A DNA stretch of 64,000 bases, from positions 124,001 to 188,000 of the forward strand of contig CBDCAS010000021.1 of the NCBI GenBank assembly GCA_965214015.1, read 5' to 3'. A program made the position numbers and the translations under genes. Below the pieces are notes generated by a model. The model saw only the letters and a program-made list of their open reading frames with translations. It was not told the origin of the DNA and searched no databases. Origin of the DNA: CBDCAS01 sp965214015. Lineage in GTDB: Bacteria > Pseudomonadota > Gammaproteobacteria > Coxiellales > Coxiellaceae. This document shows, one piece after another, positions 47,801 through 57,035 of this stretch (the stretch's first letter is position 1; the number at the start of each line of letters is the position of its first letter).

Positions 47801-48323
47801 CTTTATATTTTGAAATGCCCGCCGCTTCCTCTAGATAAATACGAAACTCATCGGGCTTTGCTTCCACTAAGCGAGAAATCACCCCTTGCTCAATAATGGC
47901 ATAACTACGCGGCCCTAACCCTGTACCTAAAAAAATATCCACAATATCTCGACGACGACACAAGGAACCATTGATAAAATAGCTCGACTGACCATCTCTA
48001 GTTAATTCCCGTCGAATAGCCAGCTCACTATATTCAGTGTATCTACCACCAATACGACCTTCTTGGTTATCAAAGATTAGCTCAACTAATGCCTTACTCA
48101 CAGGCTTTCGCGCTGAAGTGCCATTAAAAATAACATCGGTCATAGAGTGACCACGCAACTGCTTTGCAGAGACCTCGCCTATTACCCAGCGAATAGCATC
48201 CACGATATTGGACTTTCCACAGCCATTAGGACCCACAACTGCATTCACCTGACTGCGAACAGGAATGGTAGTCACATCAACGAAAGATTTAAATCCTGCC
48301 AGTTTTAAGCTTTTAAGATTCAT
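44817..48323 (-). CDS. smc: Chromosome segregation protein SMC
   Basis: A 1168-residue SMC ATPase. Walker A GPNGCGKSNIVDAI near residues 32-45, two very long coiled coils (about 170-500 and 660-1000), a hinge near 510-640, and C-terminal signature LSGGEKALTAIAL with Walker B FCILDEVDAPLDD. It organises and segregates chromosomes as a condensin. Head of the smc-zipA-ligA operon. Confidence 0.96.
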   Translation of the reverse strand: MNLKSLKLAGFKSFVDVTTIPVRSQVNAVVGPNGCGKSNIVDAIRWVIGEVSAKQLRGHSMTDVIFNGTSARKPVSKALVELIFDNQEGRIGGRYTEYSELAIRRELTRDGQSSYFINGSLCRRRDIVDIFLGTGLGPRSYAIIEQGVISRLVEAKPDEFRIYLEEAAGISKYKERRRDTESRMHRTQENLERVNDLCEELAKQLSHLKRQAKAAERYQQLKEEQRHLHAQTKGLQWQALADQISHFEERIHTAKQQHEEQEREQHHLEANIKQAHIAQTEAQNQHNEVQKHYYALGADIARFEQNIKDKEGQIQRWQYEQEEAERLWQELEQRLAEYEDQIQEITEEIAQLSPQTVTVQETILAAQQALEQAEADMNVWQEQWEVYQRTTAKITQNVEVARTNISHYQQQVQQLESQRQRALESSDVSKLEHLEQTLEPMNQKVETLNIKLEQVQSALNVLGNQILAQRQQNTKNNEKLNQCRQQLQKESSHYASLKSLQEAALSGDAQANVWLDQHNLIKAQRLGTMLRVNPGWEHAVETVLGHYFDAVCVDDVECFVDPINHAEIGSLTLLDRCCGAVSVKAKAASLADQVQSDWPIASWLAQIYIADNVSSALTLRGHLSPHESVITKEGLWLGVNWIRRAKPADQGMGFLTREKSLKKLSQQIVEQQNAVSQAQAIVDSGQRRLAELEQDRDSQHKNYQLLSQELIHAKAELSAQRSRYDQLQQQKKGLQEDIAHYCQQIETSQAALQQSTLQFEQFSQKQNLQINKKDAMIADREQYQHALYLARKRMQNEQKKADELEVRLESNNNQLKLLKQTVSHSEQQMQQLNEQREHLTALLSDTKDPLSHLKIKWQEQLNKQVQAERSLEEAKETLDACHQQVQQLEAKRHPIHVQMNNFKDQLQSIQIECQAFKVRQMTIQEQLMELGCDVNQVLKTLPAGANREEWEQLSEAMAQKIKRLGPINLAAIEECEQLNERKVYLDQQQADLCEALEILQNAIHKIDQETRQKFKKTYDTVNQNFKSLFPQIFGGGTAYLDLEAPDLLTSGIVVRAQPPGKRNSTLHVLSGGEKALTAIALVFSLFQLNPAPFCILDEVDAPLDDINVGRFCQLVREMSPITQFIVISHNKATIEMADYLMGVTMQEAGVSRIVSVDMEAAIAMAQES

Positions 48324-48448
48324 ACGATGAAAATTAAATATTCTAGTAAAAACAATTACTAGTCTACCTAAATTAAGACACTCTGGGTAGGGTTCTATGA
48401 TTTATAATAGATCAAAAGCCTCTTAATGCTGTATCTACAACTTTACTT

Positions 48449-49330
48449 CTAAGAAACGATTCGATTCAAATGAATCTGGCTTTGTACAATACGATAAGAT
48501 TTTACCCAAGGGTGTAACTTGCGCAATGAAAGTGACAAGCGATGGGTCGCGGCTTTGGCACTCATTGCAGTTGGATAATTACCATATACCAACATATACC
48601 ATTTTTCATGATTGAGTCGTGTTGAATAATAATGAGCCTTACCTTCTAAATCATGTTGTTGAATAAAATGCTTAATTGCCGCTAAGTGAAGCCCTGCCAT
48701 CAGCTGAAGCGTATAATGCTCTTTTGATACCTTCATAATCTGCTCTTCTACAGGAGTCATTACATATTTTTTAGAGGTAAGAGCAGCCATAGGAGGGGCA
48801 TTTGACTTCAAACGAGGATCATAGGACCCAATAGAAACCTTATTGCCCGCATGACTTAGAATCTTCTGTTTTTTCTCTAAGGGCTGAGCTACAGCCACCT
48901 GATTCCTGTCAGCAGAATGACTCGCATAATGGTGTAAGTGACTAAAATGACCGGCATTAGCAATGAGTTGATTAGCTTTCTTCGCTAGTGGTTGCCCCTG
49001 TTGAGCAGCTCGATTAATCCACAATAGTGCAGTTTCTTTATCACGAATGGTGCCTATCCCATAGTAGTAAAGATAACCTAGAGCATACTGGGCATCAGGA
49101 TCACTACTCTGAGCTTCTTGGCTAATACGCTGCACAGAACACGCATACTTTTGCAAATAGGCATTACCCGCACAGGCAGTGGCAGGAATACTGCCCTTTG
49201 ATAACTGTGATGCTGAGTGCTTGATACAAGCTGTTAATAACAGTGCTGTAATCAATATTATAAAGCTTTTAAGTAAAGAAATACTTTTATAATAAGACAT
49301 AGATTCTAAGCCCTTTAATTTATTAAACAT
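48449..49330 (-). CDS. Lipoprotein with Sel1 and SPOR domains
   Basis: A 293-residue envelope protein. A hydrophobic signal ends in lipobox LLLTAC, so it is probably acylated. Sel1-like repeat at about 85-125 (AQYALGYLYYYGIGT, ALLWINRAAQQGQPLA) and a C-terminal SPOR domain from about 210 (HYTLQLMAGLHLAAIKHF, WYMLVYGNYPT) that binds denuded septal peptidoglycan. Two starts are possible: 49330 (AGG 8 bases upstream) or the internal ATG at 49300, which gives a more usual signal length. Probably a division or septal-wall factor, DamX-like in domain content. Confidence 0.82.
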   Translation of the reverse strand: MFNKLKGLESMSYYKSISLLKSFIILITALLLTACIKHSASQLSKGSIPATACAGNAYLQKYACSVQRISQEAQSSDPDAQYALGYLYYYGIGTIRDKETALLWINRAAQQGQPLAKKANQLIANAGHFSHLHHYASHSADRNQVAVAQPLEKKQKILSHAGNKVSIGSYDPRLKSNAPPMAALTSKKYVMTPVEEQIMKVSKEHYTLQLMAGLHLAAIKHFIQQHDLEGKAHYYSTRLNHEKWYMLVYGNYPTAMSAKAATHRLSLSLRKLHPWVKSYRIVQSQIHLNRIVS

Positions 49331-49480
49331 TTGATTAACCTATTTTAGATAACTCTAAATAATATCATGGAATAGCTCTTATGCTATAACTTTCCAATGG
49401 ATGTAAAAATAATAAGCATCATGATAGAATTTCAGGCTCTTAGCATCAGATAAGGTTCAGATTTACCTCTAAACAGCCTC

Positions 49481-49615
49481 TTAAAAATAAAGGTGGCTAT
49501 ACAATAAATTACTAATTAATTGATCTTCTGTAAGTCCATTAAAAATGGCTAAAAGACTCACACATAAAATCTCTGAAAAGACAATAAAAACTATACTAGC
49601 TAGTGCTTTTTTCAT
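49481..49615 (-). CDS. Possible small hydrophobic protein
   Basis: A 44-codon ORF beginning MKKALASIVFIVFSEILCVS, a single hydrophobic segment like a signal peptide or one-pass membrane protein, ending LLYSHLYF. GGAGGA 7 bases before ATG is one of the strongest ribosome-binding sites in the window, and a good promoter lies just upstream (49643-49670). No family recognised. It sits in the 555-bp gap between the SPOR lipoprotein and pentapeptide genes; the rest of that gap shows only the promoter and terminator listed. Confidence 0.45.
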   Translation of the reverse strand: MKKALASIVFIVFSEILCVSLLAIFNGLTEDQLISNLLYSHLYF

Positions 49616-49642
49616 ACTGAAATCCTCCATGATTACAAGTTT

Positions 49643-49670
49643 TGTATACTAATAATACACTTTATATCAA
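49643..49670 (-). promoter_or_regulatory. Promoter for the small hydrophobic ORF
   Basis: On the minus strand, TTGATA (49670-49665) and TATACA (49648-49643) are 16 bp apart, 28 bp before the ATG at 49615. Confidence 0.5.
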
Positions 49671-49820
49671 TATTTTTTGTGAAAAAAAGTTATTCTGACA
49701 TCCTATCAGCCATCTTTAAAATATAGCTCACATATTTGTCACTAGCTAATCTATCACAGAATCAGGCTAATGCAATCTAAAAAATCATCTCAAAACTGAC
49801 TTTATCTGCAGAGTCATTAT

Positions 49821-49846
49821 AAAAAAATCGGCCGCAGGGCAACCGA
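49821..49846 (-). terminator. Rho-independent terminator after the pentapeptide gene
   Basis: On the minus strand TCGGTTGC and GCGGCCGA pair (8 bp with two G-U pairs, 3-base loop), followed by seven T. It lies 40 bp after the pentapeptide-repeat stop. Confidence 0.6.
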
Positions 49847-49885
49847 GATTTCTACTACAAAGAGCTTGAGTTTTTTGCTAATATT

Positions 49886-50395
49886 TTATTCATCTGAGTC
49901 ATCACTGTGAGGTGTTCCATCAGGCATAATAGCACCCTTTAAAGATTTTACCGTAGCAAGCTGCTCTTTAGTAATCTTTGCTTGAATGAGATTTGTATAC
50001 GAAAAATCAGCATTGGATACATTGGCATTGGTAAAATCTACTCTTGAAAAATTAGAACCCAGACAGTAGGCATATTGTAGATTAGCACCCGTAAAATTAG
50101 AACCCGAAAATACATTCTTACTAATGCTAGATTGTACCATATTGGTATAAGAAAAATCACTTTTTGAAAACGCTGCATACTGAAAATATACTTGTGTTAA
50201 CAATGCATGAGTAAGAATTGAACCATTGTAGTCTCTATGACTGATACTTATTCCCGTTAAGTTACAGTTTTTGCATTGCTTAGTACTTTTAAATTGCTCT
50301 AGCTCATCTGAATTATAAAAAGCTTTACTATAGCTCATTGATGTAATAGAGGCTACTATCGCACCTAGTATTAAAATTGTTATTTTATTTTTCAT
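49886..50395 (-). CDS. Secreted pentapeptide-repeat protein
   Basis: A 169-residue protein with an N-terminal signal peptide (about 24 residues, hydrophobic LILGAIVASITSM) and a right-handed beta-helix of pentapeptide repeats from about 42 to 140 with the A(D/N)LxX-like pattern: CNLTGI, SDFSY, SNFTGANLQYAY, VDFTNANVSNADFSYTNL. CKNCNL provides a CxxC that may form a disulfide outside the cytoplasm. An acidic tail ends SDDSDE. AAGGAG 8 bases before ATG. Function unknown; the exported location differs from Qnr-type gyrase-protecting proteins. Confidence 0.75.
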   Translation of the reverse strand: MKNKITILILGAIVASITSMSYSKAFYNSDELEQFKSTKQCKNCNLTGISISHRDYNGSILTHALLTQVYFQYAAFSKSDFSYTNMVQSSISKNVFSGSNFTGANLQYAYCLGSNFSRVDFTNANVSNADFSYTNLIQAKITKEQLATVKSLKGAIMPDGTPHSDDSDE

Positions 50396-50614
50396 TGCAC
50401 ACGCTCCTTGTTGTATATAAAATCTACATACGATTTTAGTTTTAATGAAGTATCAATTACTCCGACTCCAAATCTTATCAAATACTCAAAACCATATTCA
50501 AGTAAATTGTATCAGTATTGATATTCAAAAATTCCCATTGCATCAAATCTTGTGCTTTATCTAAAATTTCCTAATCAAAGCTATTAAAATGGGCAAGGGA
50601 TCGTTGCCTTCTCT

Positions 50615-53194
50615 TTATACAAAGGCAACTTTTTTAACTTTTTCAAAACACTTCAATATAAAGTCTACTCTAGGATCTTCCGGCATAGGTTTATCACGAA
50701 TCCGTTTCAATATATGCTGAATCTCCCAATATTCCTCACTGGGTTCAGAGCCAAAGAGCAATGAAACTAGATTTTCTCCGCCTGATATAGATTTATTTGG
50801 TTCCAGATAACCTGCACATCTTCGATTTATCTCATTTAACACTTTTGTGATCCACAGTGATTCTGGTACTTTAGCAGCTTCGAGCCGCTTCAGTTCATAG
50901 ATCATCCTGTTACAGAGGATTTTATAATAATGGCTAGTATTATTTGAATCTAAACTGTTTACTAAACACGGAAAGTTAGCCCAAAGCCTTATAATTTCCT
51001 CTGCACTACCATCTGCTAAATCAGCATCCCATCGAAAGTGTTCTTCTGAAAAAATAGATTCGTTATTTTTATTGACGTCAAATATTCCATCTGCTTGGAT
51101 TACCCATTGAGCTGTCATATCTTGTAGTACTTTTTTTAGTGGATCTTTTTCTAATTTAAAAATCTTATTATTATTCTCAGTACCTCCAGCAGCTTTATAG
51201 AATAATTCCGGCATTAAATAGCTTATGTTATATTTAATATTATTATTATAGGGTGAGTCTATATGACGTTCTGCCAGGGCATTTGCTTTATTAAAATCAA
51301 ACTTCATAAATTCTTTGTCTAATTCTAGACCACAAGATGAGAATACCTCTGATAACACACAATACGATAACCCAATAGGGAGATTTTCAATAATAGAAAG
51401 CATAGAAAATTTATTTAGAACTATATATAAAATATTTTTAATACCTTCATGACAACCTCGTCTCAAATAAAATTCTTTAATTGCATCATAGCTTGCTTGA
51501 TTTTTGATGTTAAGATTATAGAACTTTTGTAAAATAGCAGAGAGCTGACGCAACATATCATTACTGTGCCTTTCCTTTGTTTCTGACATTGTATTTAATA
51601 CTTGATTAACTTGATTTTCTTCACCTTCAAAAAAATCACCAAACAATTTAGTTAGTGTTTTATCATTATATCCTTCAAGATAAAGAATCAAATATATTTC
51701 TGGAAGTGTTCCAGCATCTAATTGGCATTGAATATTTCTTGCTAATTCTTGGGTCTTAAGACATGTAATATGGAGTTCTCCTTCATATTTTATTTTTTCT
51801 TGAATATATGAAATATAACTCTTATGATAATCACTATTAGTGGGATCAACTCCCAATTGAATTTGGAAATCGATGATTTTCTTTTTTTGAGGATCTAAAT
51901 CCTTAGTTAATTTTATCAAATTATTAGATTCTTTACTCTTTAAAAAACGTTTAGATAAAATCTGTTTTGCAATCGGGTGTTGAACCACCACTATCAGTAA
52001 CTTAATAAAGGCTACTTTTCCTGTTTCATCAGAACCAAAATATTTTGCTTGTAGCAGATTATAAGCTAATTTTATTTCTATTAGCCATTTTTTTATGTTT
52101 CTGATAGTGCCCAAGTAGAAGAGCAGGTTCGCATTATCATCTGATTCATCTAAAATTTTTTCTTTTATTATGCGGATCAATTCTTTATCTTTCCCTGAAA
52201 AAAGCGATTTTAATGAAAAATCACAGTAACGTTTCAAAGCTTCTATATCGTGCTGTGTATACAAAGTTATTTGATATTGAAATAATTTATCCAAATAAGA
52301 TTGAGCGTCACGATAGTTGTCACTAGAATTAGTATCTGATGCACGATAAGCATTGAGAACACCTGAGTACATCAACTTTTTTAATACTTGTTCATAATCC
52401 ATAGCAACAATACAGGAAAACCCGGTTAATTGTTCTAAAACTCGTGTAAATAACAGGAAATTAAGAATGGATTCTGCTGGCAATCGGTCTAACTCGTCGA
52501 TAATAATATAGATTTTATAAGCTTTTTCCTTGAGCAACTCGTTTAATTCTTTGGTCCGTTCAACATAGCTCTTATTTTCCTTACAATCCATAAATTTTTC
52601 AAATGATAGACTAAAAATACTACAATTAATTGATATTGCAGATACGATATTTTTAATAATTTTTTTTATTTCAATCTCTTGATCAATTTTCTGATGTAAT
52701 TGTAAATAAAATAATTTAAGAATGTTAGGTAAATCAAGTTTTCCTTCCAACAAAGGTTCAAAGTTAATAATAATTTTAGTCTTATTTTTGTTCTCTGATA
52801 CTTGAGTTTTATTGTATATTGCAAATTTTTGGCGAAATATACATTTCCATAAAAGACTCATGTACTTTCCAAATCTTTGAATGTACTTTTTTAAGTATTC
52901 ACATAGTAAAAATAATAGACAACTTCTAAATCTTACTGGCAGTTTGTTATATATGTTGGCTGACTTCTCTTTCTGCTCTAGCCGATTTTGCAGTAGGTTC
53001 AGCACTGAGCTTTTACCACTTCCCCAAGGACCGCTCAGTAAAATGGTTATCGATGAAAGACTGGGTTCTTCCATAAGAGTTTGCAGTTTTTCTGCAATAC
53101 GCTCTGCATCAAATTGATCTTCTGCTGTGCAGCTTATAGGTCGATCTGCCAAAAATCCATCTATCTGTGCAATCTTTGTATCATTTTCTATCAT
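50615..53194 (-). CDS. KAP-family P-loop NTPase
   Basis: An 859-residue P-loop NTPase of the KAP group (STAND-like relatives). Walker A SGPWGSGKSSVLNLL near residues 53-67, Walker B YIIIDELDRLPAESIL near 230-245, and IVAMDYEQVLKKL shortly after, the typical KAP layout. A basic/aromatic insertion near 90-130 (LLFLLCEYLKKY, YMSLLWKCIF) between Walker A and B may contact membrane, as in other KAP proteins. The C-terminal 400 residues are unrecognised and helical. TTG at 53197 could start one codon earlier; ATG at 53194 has GAGAGG 7 bases upstream. KAP NTPases occur in mobile and defence-associated contexts. It is preceded by 409 bp with no gene. Confidence 0.82.
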   Translation of the reverse strand: MIENDTKIAQIDGFLADRPISCTAEDQFDAERIAEKLQTLMEEPSLSSITILLSGPWGSGKSSVLNLLQNRLEQKEKSANIYNKLPVRFRSCLLFLLCEYLKKYIQRFGKYMSLLWKCIFRQKFAIYNKTQVSENKNKTKIIINFEPLLEGKLDLPNILKLFYLQLHQKIDQEIEIKKIIKNIVSAISINCSIFSLSFEKFMDCKENKSYVERTKELNELLKEKAYKIYIIIDELDRLPAESILNFLLFTRVLEQLTGFSCIVAMDYEQVLKKLMYSGVLNAYRASDTNSSDNYRDAQSYLDKLFQYQITLYTQHDIEALKRYCDFSLKSLFSGKDKELIRIIKEKILDESDDNANLLFYLGTIRNIKKWLIEIKLAYNLLQAKYFGSDETGKVAFIKLLIVVVQHPIAKQILSKRFLKSKESNNLIKLTKDLDPQKKKIIDFQIQLGVDPTNSDYHKSYISYIQEKIKYEGELHITCLKTQELARNIQCQLDAGTLPEIYLILYLEGYNDKTLTKLFGDFFEGEENQVNQVLNTMSETKERHSNDMLRQLSAILQKFYNLNIKNQASYDAIKEFYLRRGCHEGIKNILYIVLNKFSMLSIIENLPIGLSYCVLSEVFSSCGLELDKEFMKFDFNKANALAERHIDSPYNNNIKYNISYLMPELFYKAAGGTENNNKIFKLEKDPLKKVLQDMTAQWVIQADGIFDVNKNNESIFSEEHFRWDADLADGSAEEIIRLWANFPCLVNSLDSNNTSHYYKILCNRMIYELKRLEAAKVPESLWITKVLNEINRRCAGYLEPNKSISGGENLVSLLFGSEPSEEYWEIQHILKRIRDKPMPEDPRVDFILKCFEKVKKVAFV

Positions 53195-53197
53195 CAA

Positions 53198-53603
53198 GAA
53201 GCCTCTCTTTTAGCACTTTCTATTTACTTACACATCATTGATCAGTGAATTAGAGTTTTTAAATATCATTATTGATCATAGCTCCTAAGCTAAGCATAAT
53301 ATTTTATGAATCTCTAAAAACTATTTGTATTTATACTAAAAGAGATCGAAAAAAAGTAGCTTCTACCTTAGTAATTAACACTTATAGTGTAGAAAACTAA
53401 AATGACTGACAATCGGTGCAGAAACACCCCATATCATTTCAGACAGAGTGTAAAATAGGAAGCAATAGCAAAGGATAAAAGATATTTATTCTCTCGTTTC
53501 TTGAAAGATTGATTTTGATTCAAATGAATCTATTGGTTTACCAAGCCAATCAATCACTAGCCTATTATAATTCTACTCGTTGCTATTTAACTGGCATTAA
53601 TAT
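53198..53603. other. Gene-free gap between KAP NTPase and DEAH helicase
   Basis: About 400 bp, AT-rich. It contains a 14-bp palindrome GATTCAAATGAATC (53517-53530), also found at 48463-48476 inside the SPOR gene. No ORF, RNA gene or convincing terminator seen. Confidence 0.6.
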
Positions 53604-56600
53604 CTATGGAGTCAATGTAGCACACCGCACATTCATGGGTACATGATTGACAAAATCAGTGATATTGGTAGTACTTATCGTCTGATCCATAGCAATGCTG
53701 GGCCGAGAAAAAAAGGAGCCAAAAAATCCTGTAATAACTTCCATGCCTGACAAATAATCCCTTCGTTGCATCAATGGGTGATTCATCAATAATGACTGAT
53801 AGATTTTGACCTCTCTTTGATTTACACAAGTTCGTATTTGCATCAATAAACTCCACTGAATGAATCTGAGCTGATCGGGCGCTATCGTATAACAGCCTAA
53901 CACATCTAGCTCATTGCAAAGCTTTTGGCTATCGCAAATTGCAGAATCCGTTAAAAAATAGGGTAATTTAGATAATTTCTCAGAATTTAAGGGTATTGAA
54001 CCAAATAGTTGAGGATCGATTAACTGAAGCTTAGATATATTCAAACCTGCTAAATTCAAATGACCTGTAGTATTCCAGGTAATTACCTGCTCTTGGCCAC
54101 TAGATTGTACCACACGTAATTCAATGCAACGTCCGCCTGGTAACTGCCACGACCCATCCAGCAGGTTACACTCAAGTGATTGTAGGTCACCCTCTTTAAG
54201 CCACACCTGTGGTGCTACTCCAATACCACGATAGTGTACCTTAAAAGAATGGGTCCCTTTCTTGAAGCAGTCAGGATTGTCTAAATGCACTTTGTTCACA
54301 AGCTCTTGGTGCAAAGGTGGTAACTTTAATCGACTGATTGTATCTTGTGACAATACAGACAAGCGGTCTATATTTAAGATTAAGGATTCAATCTGATAAT
54401 ACCATTGTTCATAAGAACAAATATTAAAAACTATTGCTCCTGCCCTATGATTTAGAGTTTCCGATTGTCTCTGATGTTCGATATTATGCTCTAGTACAGC
54501 ATTCAACTCAGCATTAGCAGTTTTTATATCGATGTTTCTATCAGTTAATTGCTCAGTGAGCCAATGTGATATAATGATGGAAGCTGCTTTGCTTTTTACT
54601 TGTTTTTTTCTTTTATAAAGACGCTGCTTAGTAGGACTGTAAATAATCTCTGTTGAAAATACCTTATCGACTTCACCATCATAATAATTATCATGCTGAT
54701 CCTCTTTAATAAGTTGATCTTCTGGCACGACAACCGTGCGCTCCTCTATTTTAAAGAGGTCATTAAAGTAATCACTCTCACAAGCTGTCACTCTTTGTTG
54801 ATCTGCATCCCAAGCATAATCCCCATCACGCTGTGTATGACACAGATAAGGCATAACCTCCTTGAACCATGCGACTTGAATAGGAGCTGCACAATTTGCG
54901 ATTAAACGAGAAGTAGGTGGCTGGCCTCTCCTGCCAGCAATATGAATTTTCCGCAAACCAGAGATTAATACCCATTTTGAATCGGTAGAACATGCTGATG
55001 AATAGCTCATTGAAAATGAGCCGAGCTTACTTGAAAAAGCTTCGGCACTATATTGCACTGCATGACCTACATAATCGACTTTACCAGAGAGAATAGATTT
55101 TAAGAGTGCCTGCTCATCAAAATATCTCTCTGTTGTTAGTTCTACAGGATTAAAATGGATGTCTGAAAATTGTAAACTAGCTACAACCTGCTGAATCTTT
55201 TCCTCCATGAGTTGAATGTTTTTAAAATGAAGTCCCCTTGCACGACACCATGCTTTCATAGAGGACTCTGCATGAGGCCAATTTCTATGGCGTGATTTAT
55301 AATAACTATTTTGTTCTTCTTTTTTAAAAGCACGATAGGCTCGGACTATTGCTGCAAAATCATTGCCTGTCTTACCAGCCCAGGCTGTTCTAATCTTCTG
55401 CCTGATCCAACGTGCGCCTTGATGTAATTGTGGAAAAGTTTGGTGATTACAAATAATCTGAAATTGACGTCCTTGTTTTTTTATCCATTCTGGTAAATCC
55501 GTTAAGTCAATATCAGGTAAGTATCGTTGTAAATCTTCTTTATTGAAACAAATAAGATCTTCTTTATTGCCTCGATCAAAACACCCTTCTGTTTCAAGAC
55601 TGGCTGTCACAATCAGCGCTTCAGCCAGCATCTCAAATTTATTGGCTGTGATTAAAATCACAGCATGTTCGGGATTAAGAGGAATGCGCATCAGAGATTG
55701 ACCGACTTCCGTTAAGCTCTCTTGTGTTGTGATCGCTCCAATCTGTTGCAATCGTTTTACTGCAGATAATAGATGCTTTTCAGAAGGTTTATCGATAAAA
55801 TCAAACTGGTGTATTGAAAGCCTGGCCGCAATAATTTTCAATACAACATGAGTAATCGGTTCTCGTAAAATAGCCGGTTGTGGCCAAGGTTCTAAGATCT
55901 CATACTCATTGTTAAATGATACTGGAATATAAAACCCACAGGCAGTACGACCGGCACGACCTTTTGCTTGATCGGCTTCAGCGCGAGACACAGGTACTTT
56001 ATCAAGACAGGCCACCCCTTCGCTGTTTGTCACTAAACGCTTAACTTGCAGTGAATCAATAACACCAATGGTGCCAGGCACAGTGACTGAGGCTCTGAGC
56101 AGCTCCGTACAACAAATAAAACGTAAGGTATTTTCAGGAACCATAGTTTGAATACGATCTCGCTCTTCTATAGAACTCGCACCATGACAGGAGAATACCT
56201 CGATTATTTTCTTCAGATTTTTTGCTGGCACGCTAGACACAGTATCTAATAGTTGTCGTTGAGTGATCTCAATATCCTCTTTTCCTGGCAGTAAAATTAA
56301 TACCACTCCTTTTTGTACCAGCTGCTGTTGGTGGTGCTCATCGGCAATCGTTAGTTGATTCGCAAAAAAATCGTACACAAGCTGCTTTGCCGCACGTAGG
56401 GCACCTTCTGTATGATGCTCATTTTGTTGTAAGGGCAGTAGTTTGGTTGAGACAGGAAAGCAACGACCAGGTACAGTCACTACCGGTGCCTTATTAAAAA
56501 ACTCTGAGAACTTTTTAGTATCAATGGTAGCGGATGTGACAAGTACCCGAGTATTAGGTGAATTTGCAAGTTTTTCTTTAATCAAGCCCAATAATATATC

Positions 56601-57035
56601 AATAGAAACAGAACGCTCATGCGCCTCATCTATAATAATCAAACCCTTAGGTAATTGCTTTTGATAAATGATACGATTAATAAGAGATTGATCCACCATG
56701 AGTTCTAATCGCGTACGCCTTGACCTCATAGATTCATCCAACAAAGTCCAGCCTACCAATCCCCCTGGCTGAGTACCGAGCTCAGCAGCAATCCGTCTAC
56801 CAATCCAGCGACAAGCATGACGCCGTGGTTGGGTCATAATGATCTTTAAATGCTGATCTGATAACAGTGCGGCTTGTGGGATACGTGTTGTTTTTCCTGC
56901 ACCAGTTCCTGCCTCACAAATTACAACTGGATGATTCTGTAAAGCCGATAAAATCGTATCCAGATGCGAATCAATGGGTAGCGTATCACGCTGCCTACGA
57001 TCATTCCAAGAAAAATGAGTAGGATGGGTTTTCAT
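53604..57035 (-). CDS. Large DEAH-box helicase, HrpA/HrpB-like
   Basis: A 1143-residue superfamily 2 helicase. Motif I CEAGTGAGKTTRIPQ near residues 40-54, Ia MTQPRRHACR, motif II IIIDEAHERS near 134-143, motif III VTSATID, motif VI QAKGRAGRTACG near 358-369; then a winged-helix/ratchet (HA2-like) region to about 560. The C-terminal half (about 560-1143) is long and divergent, with a patch at about 945-1020 (LPPLHQELVNKVHL, GIGVAPQVWLKEGDLQ) recalling HrpB C-terminal regions. It is longer than HrpB (about 820). RNA helicase activity is expected; targets unknown. It is upstream of the KAP gene on the same strand but 400 bp away. Confidence 0.85.
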   Translation of the reverse strand: MKTHPTHFSWNDRRQRDTLPIDSHLDTILSALQNHPVVICEAGTGAGKTTRIPQAALLSDQHLKIIMTQPRRHACRWIGRRIAAELGTQPGGLVGWTLLDESMRSRRTRLELMVDQSLINRIIYQKQLPKGLIIIDEAHERSVSIDILLGLIKEKLANSPNTRVLVTSATIDTKKFSEFFNKAPVVTVPGRCFPVSTKLLPLQQNEHHTEGALRAAKQLVYDFFANQLTIADEHHQQQLVQKGVVLILLPGKEDIEITQRQLLDTVSSVPAKNLKKIIEVFSCHGASSIEERDRIQTMVPENTLRFICCTELLRASVTVPGTIGVIDSLQVKRLVTNSEGVACLDKVPVSRAEADQAKGRAGRTACGFYIPVSFNNEYEILEPWPQPAILREPITHVVLKIIAARLSIHQFDFIDKPSEKHLLSAVKRLQQIGAITTQESLTEVGQSLMRIPLNPEHAVILITANKFEMLAEALIVTASLETEGCFDRGNKEDLICFNKEDLQRYLPDIDLTDLPEWIKKQGRQFQIICNHQTFPQLHQGARWIRQKIRTAWAGKTGNDFAAIVRAYRAFKKEEQNSYYKSRHRNWPHAESSMKAWCRARGLHFKNIQLMEEKIQQVVASLQFSDIHFNPVELTTERYFDEQALLKSILSGKVDYVGHAVQYSAEAFSSKLGSFSMSYSSACSTDSKWVLISGLRKIHIAGRRGQPPTSRLIANCAAPIQVAWFKEVMPYLCHTQRDGDYAWDADQQRVTACESDYFNDLFKIEERTVVVPEDQLIKEDQHDNYYDGEVDKVFSTEIIYSPTKQRLYKRKKQVKSKAASIIISHWLTEQLTDRNIDIKTANAELNAVLEHNIEHQRQSETLNHRAGAIVFNICSYEQWYYQIESLILNIDRLSVLSQDTISRLKLPPLHQELVNKVHLDNPDCFKKGTHSFKVHYRGIGVAPQVWLKEGDLQSLECNLLDGSWQLPGGRCIELRVVQSSGQEQVITWNTTGHLNLAGLNISKLQLIDPQLFGSIPLNSEKLSKLPYFLTDSAICDSQKLCNELDVLGCYTIAPDQLRFIQWSLLMQIRTCVNQREVKIYQSLLMNHPLMQRRDYLSGMEVITGFFGSFFSRPSIAMDQTISTTNITDFVNHVPMNVRCATLTP

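Noticed and set aside
48463..48476. Palindrome GATTCAAATGAATC repeated at 53517-53530
   Set aside because: One copy is inside coding sequence of the SPOR protein and there is no shared context; likely coincidence in AT-rich DNA.
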